Source: Cytobacillus oceanisediminis 2691 (lineage in GTDB: Bacteria; Bacillota; Bacilli; Bacillales; Cytobacillaceae). Taken from it: 64,000 bases of DNA. The DNA lies in NCBI RefSeq assembly GCF_007678455.1, contig NZ_VEEP01000011.1:159440-223439 (forward strand), written 5' to 3'. Both the position numbers and the translations under genes were made by a program. Under the pieces are notes generated by a model, which was given only the letters and a program-made list of their open reading frames with translations, ran no database searches and was not told where the DNA came from. Of the stretch, positions 45,673-53,905 are shown piece after piece. Position 1 is the first letter of the stretch; every line of letters starts with the position of its first letter.

Positions 45673-46194
45673 ATGATTAAAAAGGCGATTGGTGCTGGGA
45701 TTCTTGCTGGATTGCTTTTGTTTGCTGTTTATCAGCATTTTTATAAGGCAGATGACCCTGACGCCATTCAGGCTTCAACCACATCTTCTGGCATCGATAT
45801 TGGTTTGATGGCACCACCTTTTACCTTAAAAAACCTTGCAGGGGAAAAGGTTGATCTTAAGGAATATAAGGGCAGGAAGATTATGATTAACTTTTGGGCT
45901 ACATGGTGCCCGCCATGTAAAGAGGAAATGCCTGCGATGGAGAAGTTTTACAAAAATCACTCAGAGGAGATAGAAATTCTCGCCATTAATCTGGATCCCC
46001 AAAATGATGTAAAAGCATTTGCTGAAAAAAATAAGCTGTCATTTCCGATCTTGCTTGATGCATCTGGCACGACACAGCAGACATACCAGATTGTTTCAAT
46101 TCCGACTACCTATATTATTGACGAAAATGGAGTGATTTTAAAAAAGCATATTGGTTCCATGAGTTATGAGCAAATGGAAGAACTGTTAAAATGA
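45673..46194 (+). CDS. yneN: Membrane-anchored thiol-disulfide oxidoreductase (ResA/YneN-like)
   Basis: The 173-residue protein has an N-terminal signal anchor (about residues 3-21) and an extracytoplasmic thioredoxin fold with the active site WATWCPPCKEE near residue 80. It is of the TlpA/ResA type, with cis-Pro in SIPTTYII. Such proteins reduce apocytochrome or other exported thiols. Its place between aconitase and tlp matches B. subtilis yneN. The RBS AAGGAGG precedes the ATG. Confidence 0.88.
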   Translation: MIKKAIGAGILAGLLLFAVYQHFYKADDPDAIQASTTSSGIDIGLMAPPFTLKNLAGEKVDLKEYKGRKIMINFWATWCPPCKEEMPAMEKFYKNHSEEIEILAINLDPQNDVKAFAEKNKLSFPILLDASGTTQQTYQIVSIPTTYIIDENGVILKKHIGSMSYEQMEELLK

Positions 46195-46196
46195 CA

Positions 46197-46224
46197 CATC
46201 AGGTACCCTTCCTGGTGTTTTTTT
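46197..46224 (+). terminator. Terminator after yneN
   Basis: CATCAGG and CCTGGTG with one T-G pair around TACCCTT, followed by TTTTTTT. Confidence 0.75.
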
Positions 46225-46333
46225 ATGGGAAAAATTGCATGGGGAGTACCCGGAAAATAAGGGTATGAATAAAAATACGATTAAATTTTCAAAAAGTTGT
46301 AATAATTGCAACCGTTTCCGGACATAATAACTG

Positions 46334-46348
46334 TTAGAATGATGATAA
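46334..46348. promoter_or_regulatory. Candidate PerR/Fur-type box
   Basis: TTAGAATGATGATAA matches the PerR consensus TTATAATNATTATAA at 13 of 15 positions and the Fur 7-1-7 consensus at 11 of 15. It lies 15 bp upstream of the FbpB-like ATG, where it would block transcription. Confidence 0.4.
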
Positions 46349-46363
46349 AGGATGGTGAACACG

Positions 46364-46495
46364 ATGAGGAAACCTAGAAAACGTTCTTTTCAAGAGCTAG
46401 TTATGGAAAATAAACGTCAACTTCTGAATGACCGTGATGCACTCGAAAAAATCGAGGCAAAATTAGAGCAAAAACACTTAGGTAAAGCTGAGTAA
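46364..46495 (+). CDS. FbpB-family small basic protein
   Basis: The 43-residue basic protein begins MRKPRKRSFQELVMENK and continues as one amphipathic helix with KIEAKLEQKH near the end. This is the pattern of FbpB, a Fur-controlled small protein of B. subtilis thought to assist the regulatory RNA FsrA in iron sparing. A Fur/PerR-like box lies directly upstream. Confidence 0.8.
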   Translation: MRKPRKRSFQELVMENKRQLLNDRDALEKIEAKLEQKHLGKAE

Positions 46496-46562
46496 TTTTC
46501 ATACATTACCATTCATGATTAACTCTTCTTCTGGTAAAACTTAATCTAGAGGAGGGATGGTC

Positions 46563-46706
46563 ATGAGTAATCCTAAAAGGGACAGCAAGCACCATGTTCC
46601 GAGCCACCTTGGAACCCAGCCGCGCGGTTTCAGCGGTAACAAGGGCAAGAAGATGAATGATAAATCTGGAGAACATGCACAGGTAATCCAGACTAAAGGT
46701 GAATAG
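46563..46706 (+). CDS. sspN: Small acid-soluble spore protein N
   Basis: The 47-residue protein contains HVPSHLGTQPRGF, NKGKKMNDKSGEHAQ and ends VIQTKGE, matching SspN. The RBS GAGGAGGG precedes the ATG. In B. subtilis sspN and tlp form a forespore-specific operon; here a terminator separates them. Confidence 0.93.
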   Translation: MSNPKRDSKHHVPSHLGTQPRGFSGNKGKKMNDKSGEHAQVIQTKGE

Positions 46707-46719
46707 ATCTTGGAACCAC

Positions 46720-46750
46720 GCCTGCCGAATAGATGGCAGGCTTTTATTTT
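46720..46750 (+). terminator. Terminator after sspN
   Basis: GCCTGCC and GGCAGGC around an 8-nt loop, then TTTTATTTTTT. Confidence 0.85.
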
Positions 46751-46913
46751 TTATTTAATTTCTCTCAAAATGCCGTACCCGATGCCTTAGACCCAGAAAG
46801 CAACAATATCTGCGATAAAATCCTTGTCGAAAAAGTATCCACTGTTTTCCGCTTATATTCACTTTCATTCATCACATACTATTGTTGTACTTTTTAAAAG
46901 GAGGTACATGACA

Positions 46914-47135
46914 ATGGCAAACCATACACCTAAGCCAGACGATCGCAGTGATAATGTAGAAAAGCTGCAGTCCATGATCCATCACACCATTGCGAACATG
47001 GAAGATGCTGAGGCTGCAATGAATAATTCGAGTCCTGAAGACCAGCAGCGGATTCAGGAGAAGAATGAGCGCCGCCGTGAGAGTATTGATGCCTTCAGGG
47101 CAGAAATTAAGGATGAAGCTAACAGACAGCAGTAA
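46914..47135 (+). CDS. tlp: Small acid-soluble spore protein Tlp
   Basis: The 73-residue hydrophilic protein begins MANHTPKPDDRSDNVEKLQ and contains NTIANME-like (here HTIANMEDAE) and EKNERRRESIDAFRAEI, matching Tlp. I chose the ATG at 46914, 8 nt after AAGGAGGT; an ATG at 46908 is too close. An open frame continues upstream to 46824 without a start signal. Confidence 0.92.
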   Translation: MANHTPKPDDRSDNVEKLQSMIHHTIANMEDAEAAMNNSSPEDQQRIQEKNERRRESIDAFRAEIKDEANRQQ

Positions 47136-47141
47136 GGGGAG

Positions 47142-47169
47142 AGACCCGTCGTAAAGGCGGGTCTTTTTT
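47142..47169 (+). terminator. Terminator after tlp
   Basis: AGACCCG and CGGGTCT form a 7-bp stem followed by six Ts. Confidence 0.85.
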
Positions 47170-47250
47170 CGTTTGCGGGAAAATGTGTTAATATACGGAA
47201 TGTAAAGTTGAAATGGCATTCGTTAAATTATAGATAAAGAAGTGATTCGT

Positions 47251-49572
47251 ATGGAACAACACAAAAAGCAAATCCCTTTAGATGAACAGCTGTTACTTTG
47301 GGAGGAAGAAATACATTCTAAGGGTTTCATTCGTGATGAAGCTGGTTTGATTACAGCCATTAAAGTACTGACAAAAAGTGAAGCGCCGACAAAACTGTCA
47401 CATGTTTTGACGCTGGCAGCTCAATCAAGAGCTAAACGGAACGGATTTGATTCACTTGTCCTTGAGTGGCTGAAATCAGCGGTTGAGCAAGATGCTTCTA
47501 ACAAAAAAGCTAAATCCCTGCTTGCGTCAAACCAATGGAAGAATAAAGGGAATTTGTTCGAAAACCTGGTCTACCCTCGGATCAGGGAAACAGACAATCG
47601 GGCACTGAAAAAGAAAACAGCAGAACAATACATCGATATTTCCCAGCAATTCCTTGGACATGCCGAAGAAGTGCTGGATGAGCTAAAGGAACAGACACCA
47701 GGAGATGGTTCCGATTTAAGCCGAAAATTCGGCAGGCTGACAGAATTACTCGAAAAGGCAATCGATGAAACAGCAGCACTCCTGAAAGCAACAGAACTAT
47801 ATGAAGAGTCGGTAACGGGCGTTTTCCATACAGCAGTCCACTATGAAGAAATGAAAAAAAGACTTCATAACCTTGATGAAATCAAGCTTCAATGGAAAGA
47901 AGAATTCGCCGAGGATATGGAGTTTCAAAACCAGTCGGAAACGGATCCTTTGGCTGAACTAAATCAGATGGTTGGCCTGGAATCCGTAAAAGAGAGAGTG
48001 AATGATTTTTATCGTTTCCTCAAATATCAGCAAAAGCGAAAAGAACTTGGACTGCAAACAAAAGATGACCAAAGCTTGAATATGGTGCTGACAGGCAATC
48101 CAGGAACAGGAAAAACATCGCTTGCACGATTGCTTGCAAAAATTTATCATCAACTTGGTGTTTTGCCGAGAGAAGAAATCATCGAGGCTGACCGTTCACA
48201 GTTAGTCGGCGCTTATGTTGGGCAGACCGAGGAAAACGTACGCAAAATTGTCGAACAGGCTCTTGGCGGTGTGTTATTCATCGATGAAGCATATAGTCTT
48301 AAGCGTGAAGGCCAGACAGGGAATGATTATGGCCAAACTGCAATCGATACATTGGTATCCTTAATGACTGGAAATGAATATGGCGGCAAATTTGCGGTAA
48401 TCCTTGCTGGATATCCAGAAGAAATGCGCCAGTTTCTCGATGCAAATCCAGGATTAAGGTCTCGTTTCCCGCAATCGAATTTTATTCATCTGCCTGATTA
48501 TACGGAAGATGAACTGATGGAGATTGCCGAGCAGGCAGCGCGGGATAATGATTACGCCATGACTGAACCTGCAAAGCTTGAGCTAAGGGACAGAATTGAA
48601 AAGGAAAGAGTTGATGATACATTTGGCAATGCACGAACAGTGCGTAACCTTGTATTGGAAGCTATATTTAAAAAAGGCTCAAGAAAGTCTGAAGAGGATG
48701 ATTTTTCAACATATACGTTGTTGGAAAAAGCAGACTTTGAATCTTCTTCAAAGCCTTCAGCAGAACCACCGCTTGATCGCCTCCAGGCATTAGTAGGATT
48801 GGATACGGTAAAATCAGAAGTCACCTCGCTTATTTCTTTCGTAAGGATGCAGCAGCTCCGAAAGGAAAAAGGGCTGCCCGCTGTCCCAATCCAGCTGCAT
48901 TCTGTCTTCACCGGGAACCCCGGGACCGGAAAAACAACTGTCGCAAAGATTTACGCTGAACTGTTAAAAGAATGCGGGATGTTAAAGCGGGGACATCTGA
49001 TCACCAGCAGCCGCGCGGATTTTGTCGCTGGTTATGTAGGCCAGACAGCCATTAAGACAAAGAAAAAAATCCGTGAGGCACTTGGCGGAGTTCTTTTTAT
49101 AGATGAGGCCTATTCATTGCTTGGTCAAAGCTCAGGTGACTTTGGCAAAGAAGTGATCGATACGCTTGTGGATGAGATGACCAGGCATAATGAAAACCTT
49201 GTCGTCATCCTGGCGGGCTATCCTGCCGAGATGGATCTGCTGTTGGAAAGCAATCCAGGCCTTCGATCACGCTTCAAGAAGTTTTTTCACTTCCCTGATT
49301 ATAGTGTCGATGAATTATTGCTCATTATCAGGAACTATGCCGGAAAATATCAGTATAAAATCAATGATCAGGCCATTGGTTTTTTATCAGAAAAGCTTTC
49401 CGAAACAGAGATTAAGGGGAACGGAAGGTTTGCTACAAATCTGGTGGACGAAACCATACAGTCTCAAGCCTATCGCCTGATGGGCGGCGGATCGGTAGAG
49501 AACTTGGACCAGGATGTTATATACTTGGAGAAACAGGATTTTGAAGCGGCGCTGTCAAAAATACTGTCATAA
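47251..49572 (+). CDS. Tandem AAA+ ATPase, SpoVK/CbbX-like
   Basis: The product is about 773 residues: a helical N-terminal region of roughly 230 residues followed by two AAA+ modules of the CbxX/CfxQ/SpoVK type. Module 1 has GNPGTGKTSLA, GGVLFIDEAYSL and an arginine finger in NPGLRSRFP. Module 2 has GNPGTGKTTVA, GGVLFIDEAYSL and NPGLRSRFK. SpoVK itself has one module of about 320 residues, so this is a duplicated relative. It sits between spore gene tlp and yneP, which hints at a sporulation role. The ATG at 47251 and a GTG at 47242 are both possible starts. Confidence 0.88.
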   Translation: MEQHKKQIPLDEQLLLWEEEIHSKGFIRDEAGLITAIKVLTKSEAPTKLSHVLTLAAQSRAKRNGFDSLVLEWLKSAVEQDASNKKAKSLLASNQWKNKGNLFENLVYPRIRETDNRALKKKTAEQYIDISQQFLGHAEEVLDELKEQTPGDGSDLSRKFGRLTELLEKAIDETAALLKATELYEESVTGVFHTAVHYEEMKKRLHNLDEIKLQWKEEFAEDMEFQNQSETDPLAELNQMVGLESVKERVNDFYRFLKYQQKRKELGLQTKDDQSLNMVLTGNPGTGKTSLARLLAKIYHQLGVLPREEIIEADRSQLVGAYVGQTEENVRKIVEQALGGVLFIDEAYSLKREGQTGNDYGQTAIDTLVSLMTGNEYGGKFAVILAGYPEEMRQFLDANPGLRSRFPQSNFIHLPDYTEDELMEIAEQAARDNDYAMTEPAKLELRDRIEKERVDDTFGNARTVRNLVLEAIFKKGSRKSEEDDFSTYTLLEKADFESSSKPSAEPPLDRLQALVGLDTVKSEVTSLISFVRMQQLRKEKGLPAVPIQLHSVFTGNPGTGKTTVAKIYAELLKECGMLKRGHLITSSRADFVAGYVGQTAIKTKKKIREALGGVLFIDEAYSLLGQSSGDFGKEVIDTLVDEMTRHNENLVVILAGYPAEMDLLLESNPGLRSRFKKFFHFPDYSVDELLLIIRNYAGKYQYKINDQAIGFLSEKLSETEIKGNGRFATNLVDETIQSQAYRLMGGGSVENLDQDVIYLEKQDFEAALSKILS

Positions 49573-49629
49573 TAATGTTTCGAAAATTTTTATTGAACAA
49601 GACAATCTAGCAGCAGAAGGGGAATGAGG

Positions 49630-50073
49630 ATGCAGATTTCATCAAGAGAAATAGAGGTTAGATATGCAGAAACAGACCAGATGGGTGTAGTTTATCACGC
49701 AAATTATCTGGTTTGGATGGAGCTGGGCAGGACGCAATTGATTAAAGAGCTCGGTTTTAATTATGCTGAGATGGAGAAGGAAGGCATTATCTCGCCTGTC
49801 CTTGATATTCAGGCTTCTTATAAAAAACCTTTGCGGTATGGGGATACTGCCACAATCAGGACATGGGTGGAAGAATATGATGGTCTCCGTTCTGTCTATA
49901 ATTATGAAATTTTTAATGGCGAAGGTCAACTTGCACTCACTGGCAGCTCAAAGCACGTCTGTGTCAAAAAGGACAGTTTCCGGCCCATTTCATTAAAAAG
50001 GTCTTTTCCTGACTGGCATGAAGCTTATCTAAAAGCCATGAAAAAGCCTGAGAATGAAAAGGAGCAGGTCTGA
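49630..50073 (+). CDS. yneP: Acyl-CoA thioesterase, YbgC/FadM-like hotdog fold (YneP)
   Basis: The 147-residue hotdog-fold protein has the 4-hydroxybenzoyl-CoA thioesterase motif VRYAETDQMGVVYHANYLVWMELGR, with the catalytic Asp. It probably hydrolyses acyl-CoA. I chose the second ATG (49630), 7 nt after AGAAGGGG; the ATG at 49624 abuts the RBS. It ends directly at yneQ, and the order yneP-yneQ-yneR is that of B. subtilis. Confidence 0.9.
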   Translation: MQISSREIEVRYAETDQMGVVYHANYLVWMELGRTQLIKELGFNYAEMEKEGIISPVLDIQASYKKPLRYGDTATIRTWVEEYDGLRSVYNYEIFNGEGQLALTGSSKHVCVKKDSFRPISLKRSFPDWHEAYLKAMKKPENEKEQV

Positions 50074-50370
50074 TTGGCATTCGGGATCAAAAAGCATGAA
50101 CTAGCAGAGTGGAAAGAGAAAATCCACAAAGGAGAGATTGCCTTTCTCACTCACTACTGGATAGATGACCGTTTTCCTGGTTGTACCACGGTGACAAAAG
50201 CAGGGTGCAGGGACATTGAAAAGTTGGCAGAGTGGGGGAGAAAATACGGTCTCAGCCCTGAATGGATTGACAATAGAAAACCTGATTACCCGCATTTCGA
50301 CCTCTTTGGCATGAAACAGGAAGAGGTATTGAAAAAGGAAGGCATTAAGAATTTTCTTGGCAAAAAATAA
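50074..50370 (+). CDS. yneQ: YneQ-like conserved protein
   Basis: The 98-residue protein is conserved in Bacillus at this position, directly after yneP. It contains AFLTHYWIDDRFPGC, VTKAGC and LAEWGRKYGLSPEWIDNRK, but no function is known. It starts at a TTG immediately after the yneP stop, with an RBS of the GGAGCAGG type inside yneP, so it is translationally coupled. Confidence 0.85.
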   Translation: MAFGIKKHELAEWKEKIHKGEIAFLTHYWIDDRFPGCTTVTKAGCRDIEKLAEWGRKYGLSPEWIDNRKPDYPHFDLFGMKQEEVLKKEGIKNFLGKK

Positions 50371-50403
50371 GGCAGGCGCACATGCGCCCGCCTTATTTTT
50401 TTT
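50366..50403. terminator. Bidirectional terminator between yneQ and yneR
   Basis: AATAAGGC and GCCTTATT with inner GGCGCA/TGCGCC pairing, flanked by A and T runs. Confidence 0.88.
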
Positions 50404-50686
50404 CAAATTTAAACTCGGGTTCCTGGCCAACAGGGTGAAGATCCACTACCATATCGTGGCCGTCAAAATACCAAATGTCTTTTTCTTCAATATAATAAGT
50501 GATTCCGTTTTTGTCTGTTTTCACGCCGATATGATCGGGTTCCTCTTTCGAAACGCCAAGTGAAAAACCTTTTTGAATCGAACTGAAGCCTCCATACCGT
50601 ACAAAAAAGCGTAAATAGCTTCCGGTGGAAAGGTCCATTTCGTTTTCATACCAGGCTGCCGCATCGTCATTGATTGTAATTTCCAT
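50393..50686 (-). CDS. yneR: HesB-like protein YneR
   Basis: The 97-residue protein belongs to the HesB/IscA-like fold family (PF01521 type), beginning MEITINDDAAAWYENEMDL. It lacks the three conserved cysteines of true A-type Fe-S carriers, so it is unlikely to carry a cluster that way. The RBS GGAAGGAG precedes the ATG. A second HesB-type protein, a selenoprotein, is encoded 1.4 kb away. Confidence 0.85.
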   Translation of the reverse strand: MEITINDDAAAWYENEMDLSTGSYLRFFVRYGGFSSIQKGFSLGVSKEEPDHIGVKTDKNGITYYIEEKDIWYFDGHDMVVDLHPVGQEPEFKFEKK

Positions 50687-50764
50687 ATCGTTCTCCTTCC
50701 ATACCAGATGCCCCGATTATAACATAAGCAATGCCCGGTCATCATTTGCCAGGCACTTACAGGA

Positions 50765-51928
50765 TTATTTTTTAATGTATTGTGTCATATGATGCATGAT
50801 TTCGTTATATTTATTTTCTGCGTCGGCAAGACCGAATCTCCCTGCTTCCTTCAAAGGTACCACCCTGTAATGGCTTTGTCTGCTGCTGGAAACGAAGGTA
50901 GGAAGGAATTCTGGATTCTGCAAAGCAATATCAGTACCATCGGGAGTGATGCGCTTTGTAACCTCCACCGTTGCGAGGCCTCCAATATCCTTGTAATCCC
51001 ACATTTGACCAGACAGGAAATTACCGAGAGAATACACTACAAGACCCTTTCTGCCGTCAGAGGCGGTCACCCATTCCATTGGCTGAAGGACGTGCGGATG
51101 ATGTCCGAAGATGATATCTACACCTTCGTCGATGAGGAACTGAGCAAGTTCTCTTTGATCATCTGTCGGAAAGCGCTGGTATTCATTTCCCCAGTGAATG
51201 CTCATGACAACCACATCCGACTCCTCTCTGGCACGGTGGATTTCAGCTTTCATTACCTCGCGGTCAATCAGGTTGACGAGGTGGTCTTTGCCGAAGGGTA
51301 CCGGAATCCCATTTGTTCCATAGGTGTATGACAAATAAGATATATGAATACCGTTTTTATTCAATATCCTTAATTTATTCTTGTCAGCATCATCCTTGAA
51401 AGAACCCACATAAGGCAGCCCGGCAGCTTCCAAATTTCGTAAGGAGGTCATGACGCCTTTTTCAGAACGGTCCAGGGAATGATTATTGGCATTGGAAACA
51501 ATATCGACACCAGTGTCGATCAGTGCATCCCCAATTTCAACAGGACTATTGAACGCCGGATAGCTGGATAAACCAATTTCGACCCCGCCAAGAATGGTCT
51601 CCTGATTGGCCAGCAGAAGGTCAGGCTCCGTTAATTGCTGTTTAACATTGGTTAACATCGGTTTAAAATCATATCCTGAATTAGTAAGAGCGTCTTCATA
51701 AACCGTATCATGAATCAGAATATCGCCGATTGCCCCTAATTTCACGGTTTCCTCAAAATTTTTACCGGATACATCCATACTTCGCACAGAATGTTTTTTT
51801 TGTATTACTGTCAAATTCGGTTCTTTTGCCTGTGCTTCATGATACATCTGGAATGTTAGTGTTCCTGCTATAATGCTTAATCCGGTAACCAAGATCATGC
51901 CAAAAAAAGTTTTCTTCTTTTTTCTCAT
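50765..51928 (-). CDS. CapA/PgsA-like metallophosphatase-fold protein
   Basis: The 387-residue protein has an N-terminal signal anchor (about residues 9-27) and an extracellular PGA_cap domain. Metal-ligand motifs are GAIGDILIHD, ANQETILGG, SNANNHSLDRSEKG, SIHWGNEYQ and FGHHPHVLQPMEW. Relatives (CapA/YwtB) take part in poly-gamma-glutamate synthesis or export, but no capB or capC is near. It could instead be a standalone envelope enzyme. It is divergent from the HesB-like selenoprotein. Confidence 0.88.
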   Translation of the reverse strand: MRKKKKTFFGMILVTGLSIIAGTLTFQMYHEAQAKEPNLTVIQKKHSVRSMDVSGKNFEETVKLGAIGDILIHDTVYEDALTNSGYDFKPMLTNVKQQLTEPDLLLANQETILGGVEIGLSSYPAFNSPVEIGDALIDTGVDIVSNANNHSLDRSEKGVMTSLRNLEAAGLPYVGSFKDDADKNKLRILNKNGIHISYLSYTYGTNGIPVPFGKDHLVNLIDREVMKAEIHRAREESDVVVMSIHWGNEYQRFPTDDQRELAQFLIDEGVDIIFGHHPHVLQPMEWVTASDGRKGLVVYSLGNFLSGQMWDYKDIGGLATVEVTKRITPDGTDIALQNPEFLPTFVSSSRQSHYRVVPLKEAGRFGLADAENKYNEIMHHMTQYIKK

Positions 51929-52101
51929 AGAAATCTCCCCAGTATTTGATGAGGCTTATCTATTTTTTTGCCCCTAAAGATAATATATTATAAGATAGAT
52001 GCTAAATATATATGTTTCATTATGATATTCAAATTTTTGTCAAAATTTGATTCTTTCATGTCCCGAAGATGTGAGAAAAATGCAGAAAGAGAGGATGGAG
52101 G

Positions 52102-52392
52102 ATGATGTTCAAGATAACGGAGAGCGCCAAAAAAATACTGGAACATGCAATCCGCAAAGAAAGCAGCGACGGAGAAAAACTTTTTATCCGCCTCACTATG
52201 GGAATTGGCTGAGGAGGCCCCCAGCTCAGAGTTGCTCTGGAAGAGCGGCCATTAGGCAATGATCAAATCTACACTTTCGATGATGTCGACATCTTGATCC
52301 ATCAGGATGATTTGGTTTATTTTAATGGAATCAAGCTCGATTATATTAGGGATGTGTTTGGGAAGGGTAAGTTTAAACTGCTGAAAATATGA
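52102..52392 (+). CDS. HesB-like selenoprotein (in-frame TGA)
   Basis: The 96-residue frame has one in-frame TGA (52210-52212, residue 37). Read as selenocysteine it gives RLTMGIGUGGPQLRVAL, the known HesB-like selenoprotein motif, in which Cys homologues have GIGCGGP. Both sides of the TGA are in the same frame and together make a complete small IscA/HesB-type protein (MFKITESAKKILEHAI ... DDVDILIHQDDLVYF). AGAGAGG upstream serves as RBS; ATG 52105 is an alternative start. A terminator follows. Ordinary calling would see a pseudogene or nothing. Function in the family is unknown, perhaps Fe-S or redox. Confidence 0.9.
52226..52240 (+). promoter_or_regulatory. Candidate SECIS hairpin in the HesB-like gene
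   Basis: CAGAG-TTG-CTCTG (52227-52239), extendable by a T-G pair, begins 14 nt after the Sec TGA, with its loop 19 nt from it. If the closing G-C pair opens, the loop starts with G as expected for bacterial SECIS. Confidence 0.5.
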
Positions 52393-52422
52393 AAATGCGA
52401 CTCAATCAAGAGCCGCATTTTA
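52392..52422. terminator. Bidirectional terminator after the HesB-like gene
   Basis: AAAATGCG/CGCATTTT and CTC/GAG form an interrupted stem between convergent genes. Confidence 0.75.
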
Positions 52423-52605
52423 TTCGCTATCCATTTTTTCTATAAAGTCCATTAACTCATCGAGATTCTTGATCTTAATAGTCTTTGGATTCGATTGTTC
52501 ATGTAAATCAGCCAGGAATTCAACTATAAAGTCATCTGGAGTCGTTACATCGGCTGTTGTGGTTGAATAAACAAATTGGTCTGTCAGCTTCATAACTTCT
52601 TCCAT
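52420..52605 (-). CDS. Small acidic protein, 61 aa, unknown
   Basis: The 61-residue acidic product begins MEEVMKLTDQFVYS and ends with LDELMDFIEKMDSE. I do not recognise it. A GGCGG-type RBS and a terminator support a real gene; an in-frame ATG four codons in could be the start. It is followed upstream by the histidine kinase on the same strand. Confidence 0.55.
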   Translation of the reverse strand: MEEVMKLTDQFVYSTTTADVTTPDDFIVEFLADLHEQSNPKTIKIKNLDELMDFIEKMDSE

Positions 52606-52707
52606 ACTAGTCCGCCTTCTTTCCTGTGTTCTTATTTTTATTTTATCAACAATCGTACAATTAGACCGAATTCAATTTGACAATTTTTTGACTAATCGAA
52701 AAGCTGT

Positions 52708-53676
52708 TTACAACAGGGCGGGTAGAGAGATCTTGAATATTGTTCTCGAAGACTCATTATAGACGTTCATTTCACCGCCGTGATTTTCAATTAATTGTTT
52801 GCTGATTGCCAGTCCAATGCCTGTTCCCTCTGCCTTTGTTGTATAAAAAGGGGTGAAGATTTTCTTTAAGCTCCATTCATCAATTCCGCTTCCATTATCA
52901 ATTACACTGATCGTTGCAAAATCCGCATCCTTTCCAGCAATCATTTTAACGGCTCCATCGTTTCTCCCACTTCCTTCGACAGCCTCCATTGCATTTTTCA
53001 ATAAATTGAGCAGGACTTGTTTTATTGAATTTTCCTCTGCCATTATAAAAAGTTCCTCATCCGGAAGTTCAAAACTTAAGTCGATCCCCTTCAGGATTGC
53101 CTCGCTTGTATACAAATCCTTCATTTTTTTTATCAGACCGTTGATTGGAAGCCTTTTTTTCACAGCAGGAGTTGGTTTTAACACAGATAGGAATTCAGTT
53201 AGTAAGCTGTTTGCCCGATTGATTTCCTCCAGTGCAACGTCGGCCAGTTCTTGTTTGCCAGTTGATTGAAGCTCAGGCTTCAATAATTGGATAAATCCTT
53301 TTATTGTAGTTAATGGGTTCCTTATTTCATGGGCGAATCCGGCCGCCAGAGCGCTTGAAGAAACAGATTGAAAGTCTCTGGATACATCGGTCAAAGCGGT
53401 TTTCAATGATTTTAAGATTTGTTGTTTTTCTTGAATCTCCTGGTTTAAATTTTGAAGTTCACTTTCCAATTCAGCCTTCTTTTTGTCAATCATAATGGTT
53501 AACTCATCTTTTACCATTAATTTACGAAAAGCTATTGACTTGTTTTCAGAGGGGAGAACTGTGCTTAGCGGGAAAATATGTGAACCGTTCTGTGATGTGA
53601 AATCAGCTCGAAACGAAGAATTCGGTTCGATCATTGGGTAAAAACTATAGGCAGAGGAAGGATTCATCATTTTCAT
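52708..53676 (-). CDS. Cytoplasmic sensor histidine kinase, sporulation-kinase type
   Basis: The 322-residue protein has no membrane segment. A coiled-coil (about residues 65-105) leads to the HisKA domain with the phospho-acceptor His in GFAHEIRNPLTTIKGF. The ATPase domain follows, with N box NLLKNAMEAV, G1 DNGSGID, F box FTPFYTTK and G2 GTGIGLAI. The HisKA is of the KinA/KinB/KinE type that feeds Spo0F, but no sensory PAS domain is evident. I chose 53676, where AGAAGGGA precedes the ATG; a GTG at 53703 is open. No response regulator is adjacent. Confidence 0.88.
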   Translation of the reverse strand: MKMMNPSSAYSFYPMIEPNSSFRADFTSQNGSHIFPLSTVLPSENKSIAFRKLMVKDELTIMIDKKKAELESELQNLNQEIQEKQQILKSLKTALTDVSRDFQSVSSSALAAGFAHEIRNPLTTIKGFIQLLKPELQSTGKQELADVALEEINRANSLLTEFLSVLKPTPAVKKRLPINGLIKKMKDLYTSEAILKGIDLSFELPDEELFIMAEENSIKQVLLNLLKNAMEAVEGSGRNDGAVKMIAGKDADFATISVIDNGSGIDEWSLKKIFTPFYTTKAEGTGIGLAISKQLIENHGGEMNVYNESSRTIFKISLPALL

Positions 53677-53905
53677 CTGGTTCCCTTCTTTTAAAAAATT
53701 CACTGCATCATGTTGTTTGAAAACATACGTATTTGGGTAATTTCATCAGGAATTCGCAATATTAAATTAGACAGCCAAATTCGATTTCTTTCGGATATAT
53801 ATGACATTTTTATATAAATTATACCATTAAAAATAAAATATTCATTATAAAGAACAAAAATATTTTAATAAAGAACAAATGTGATTACTATAAAGGAGAT
53901 ATAAC

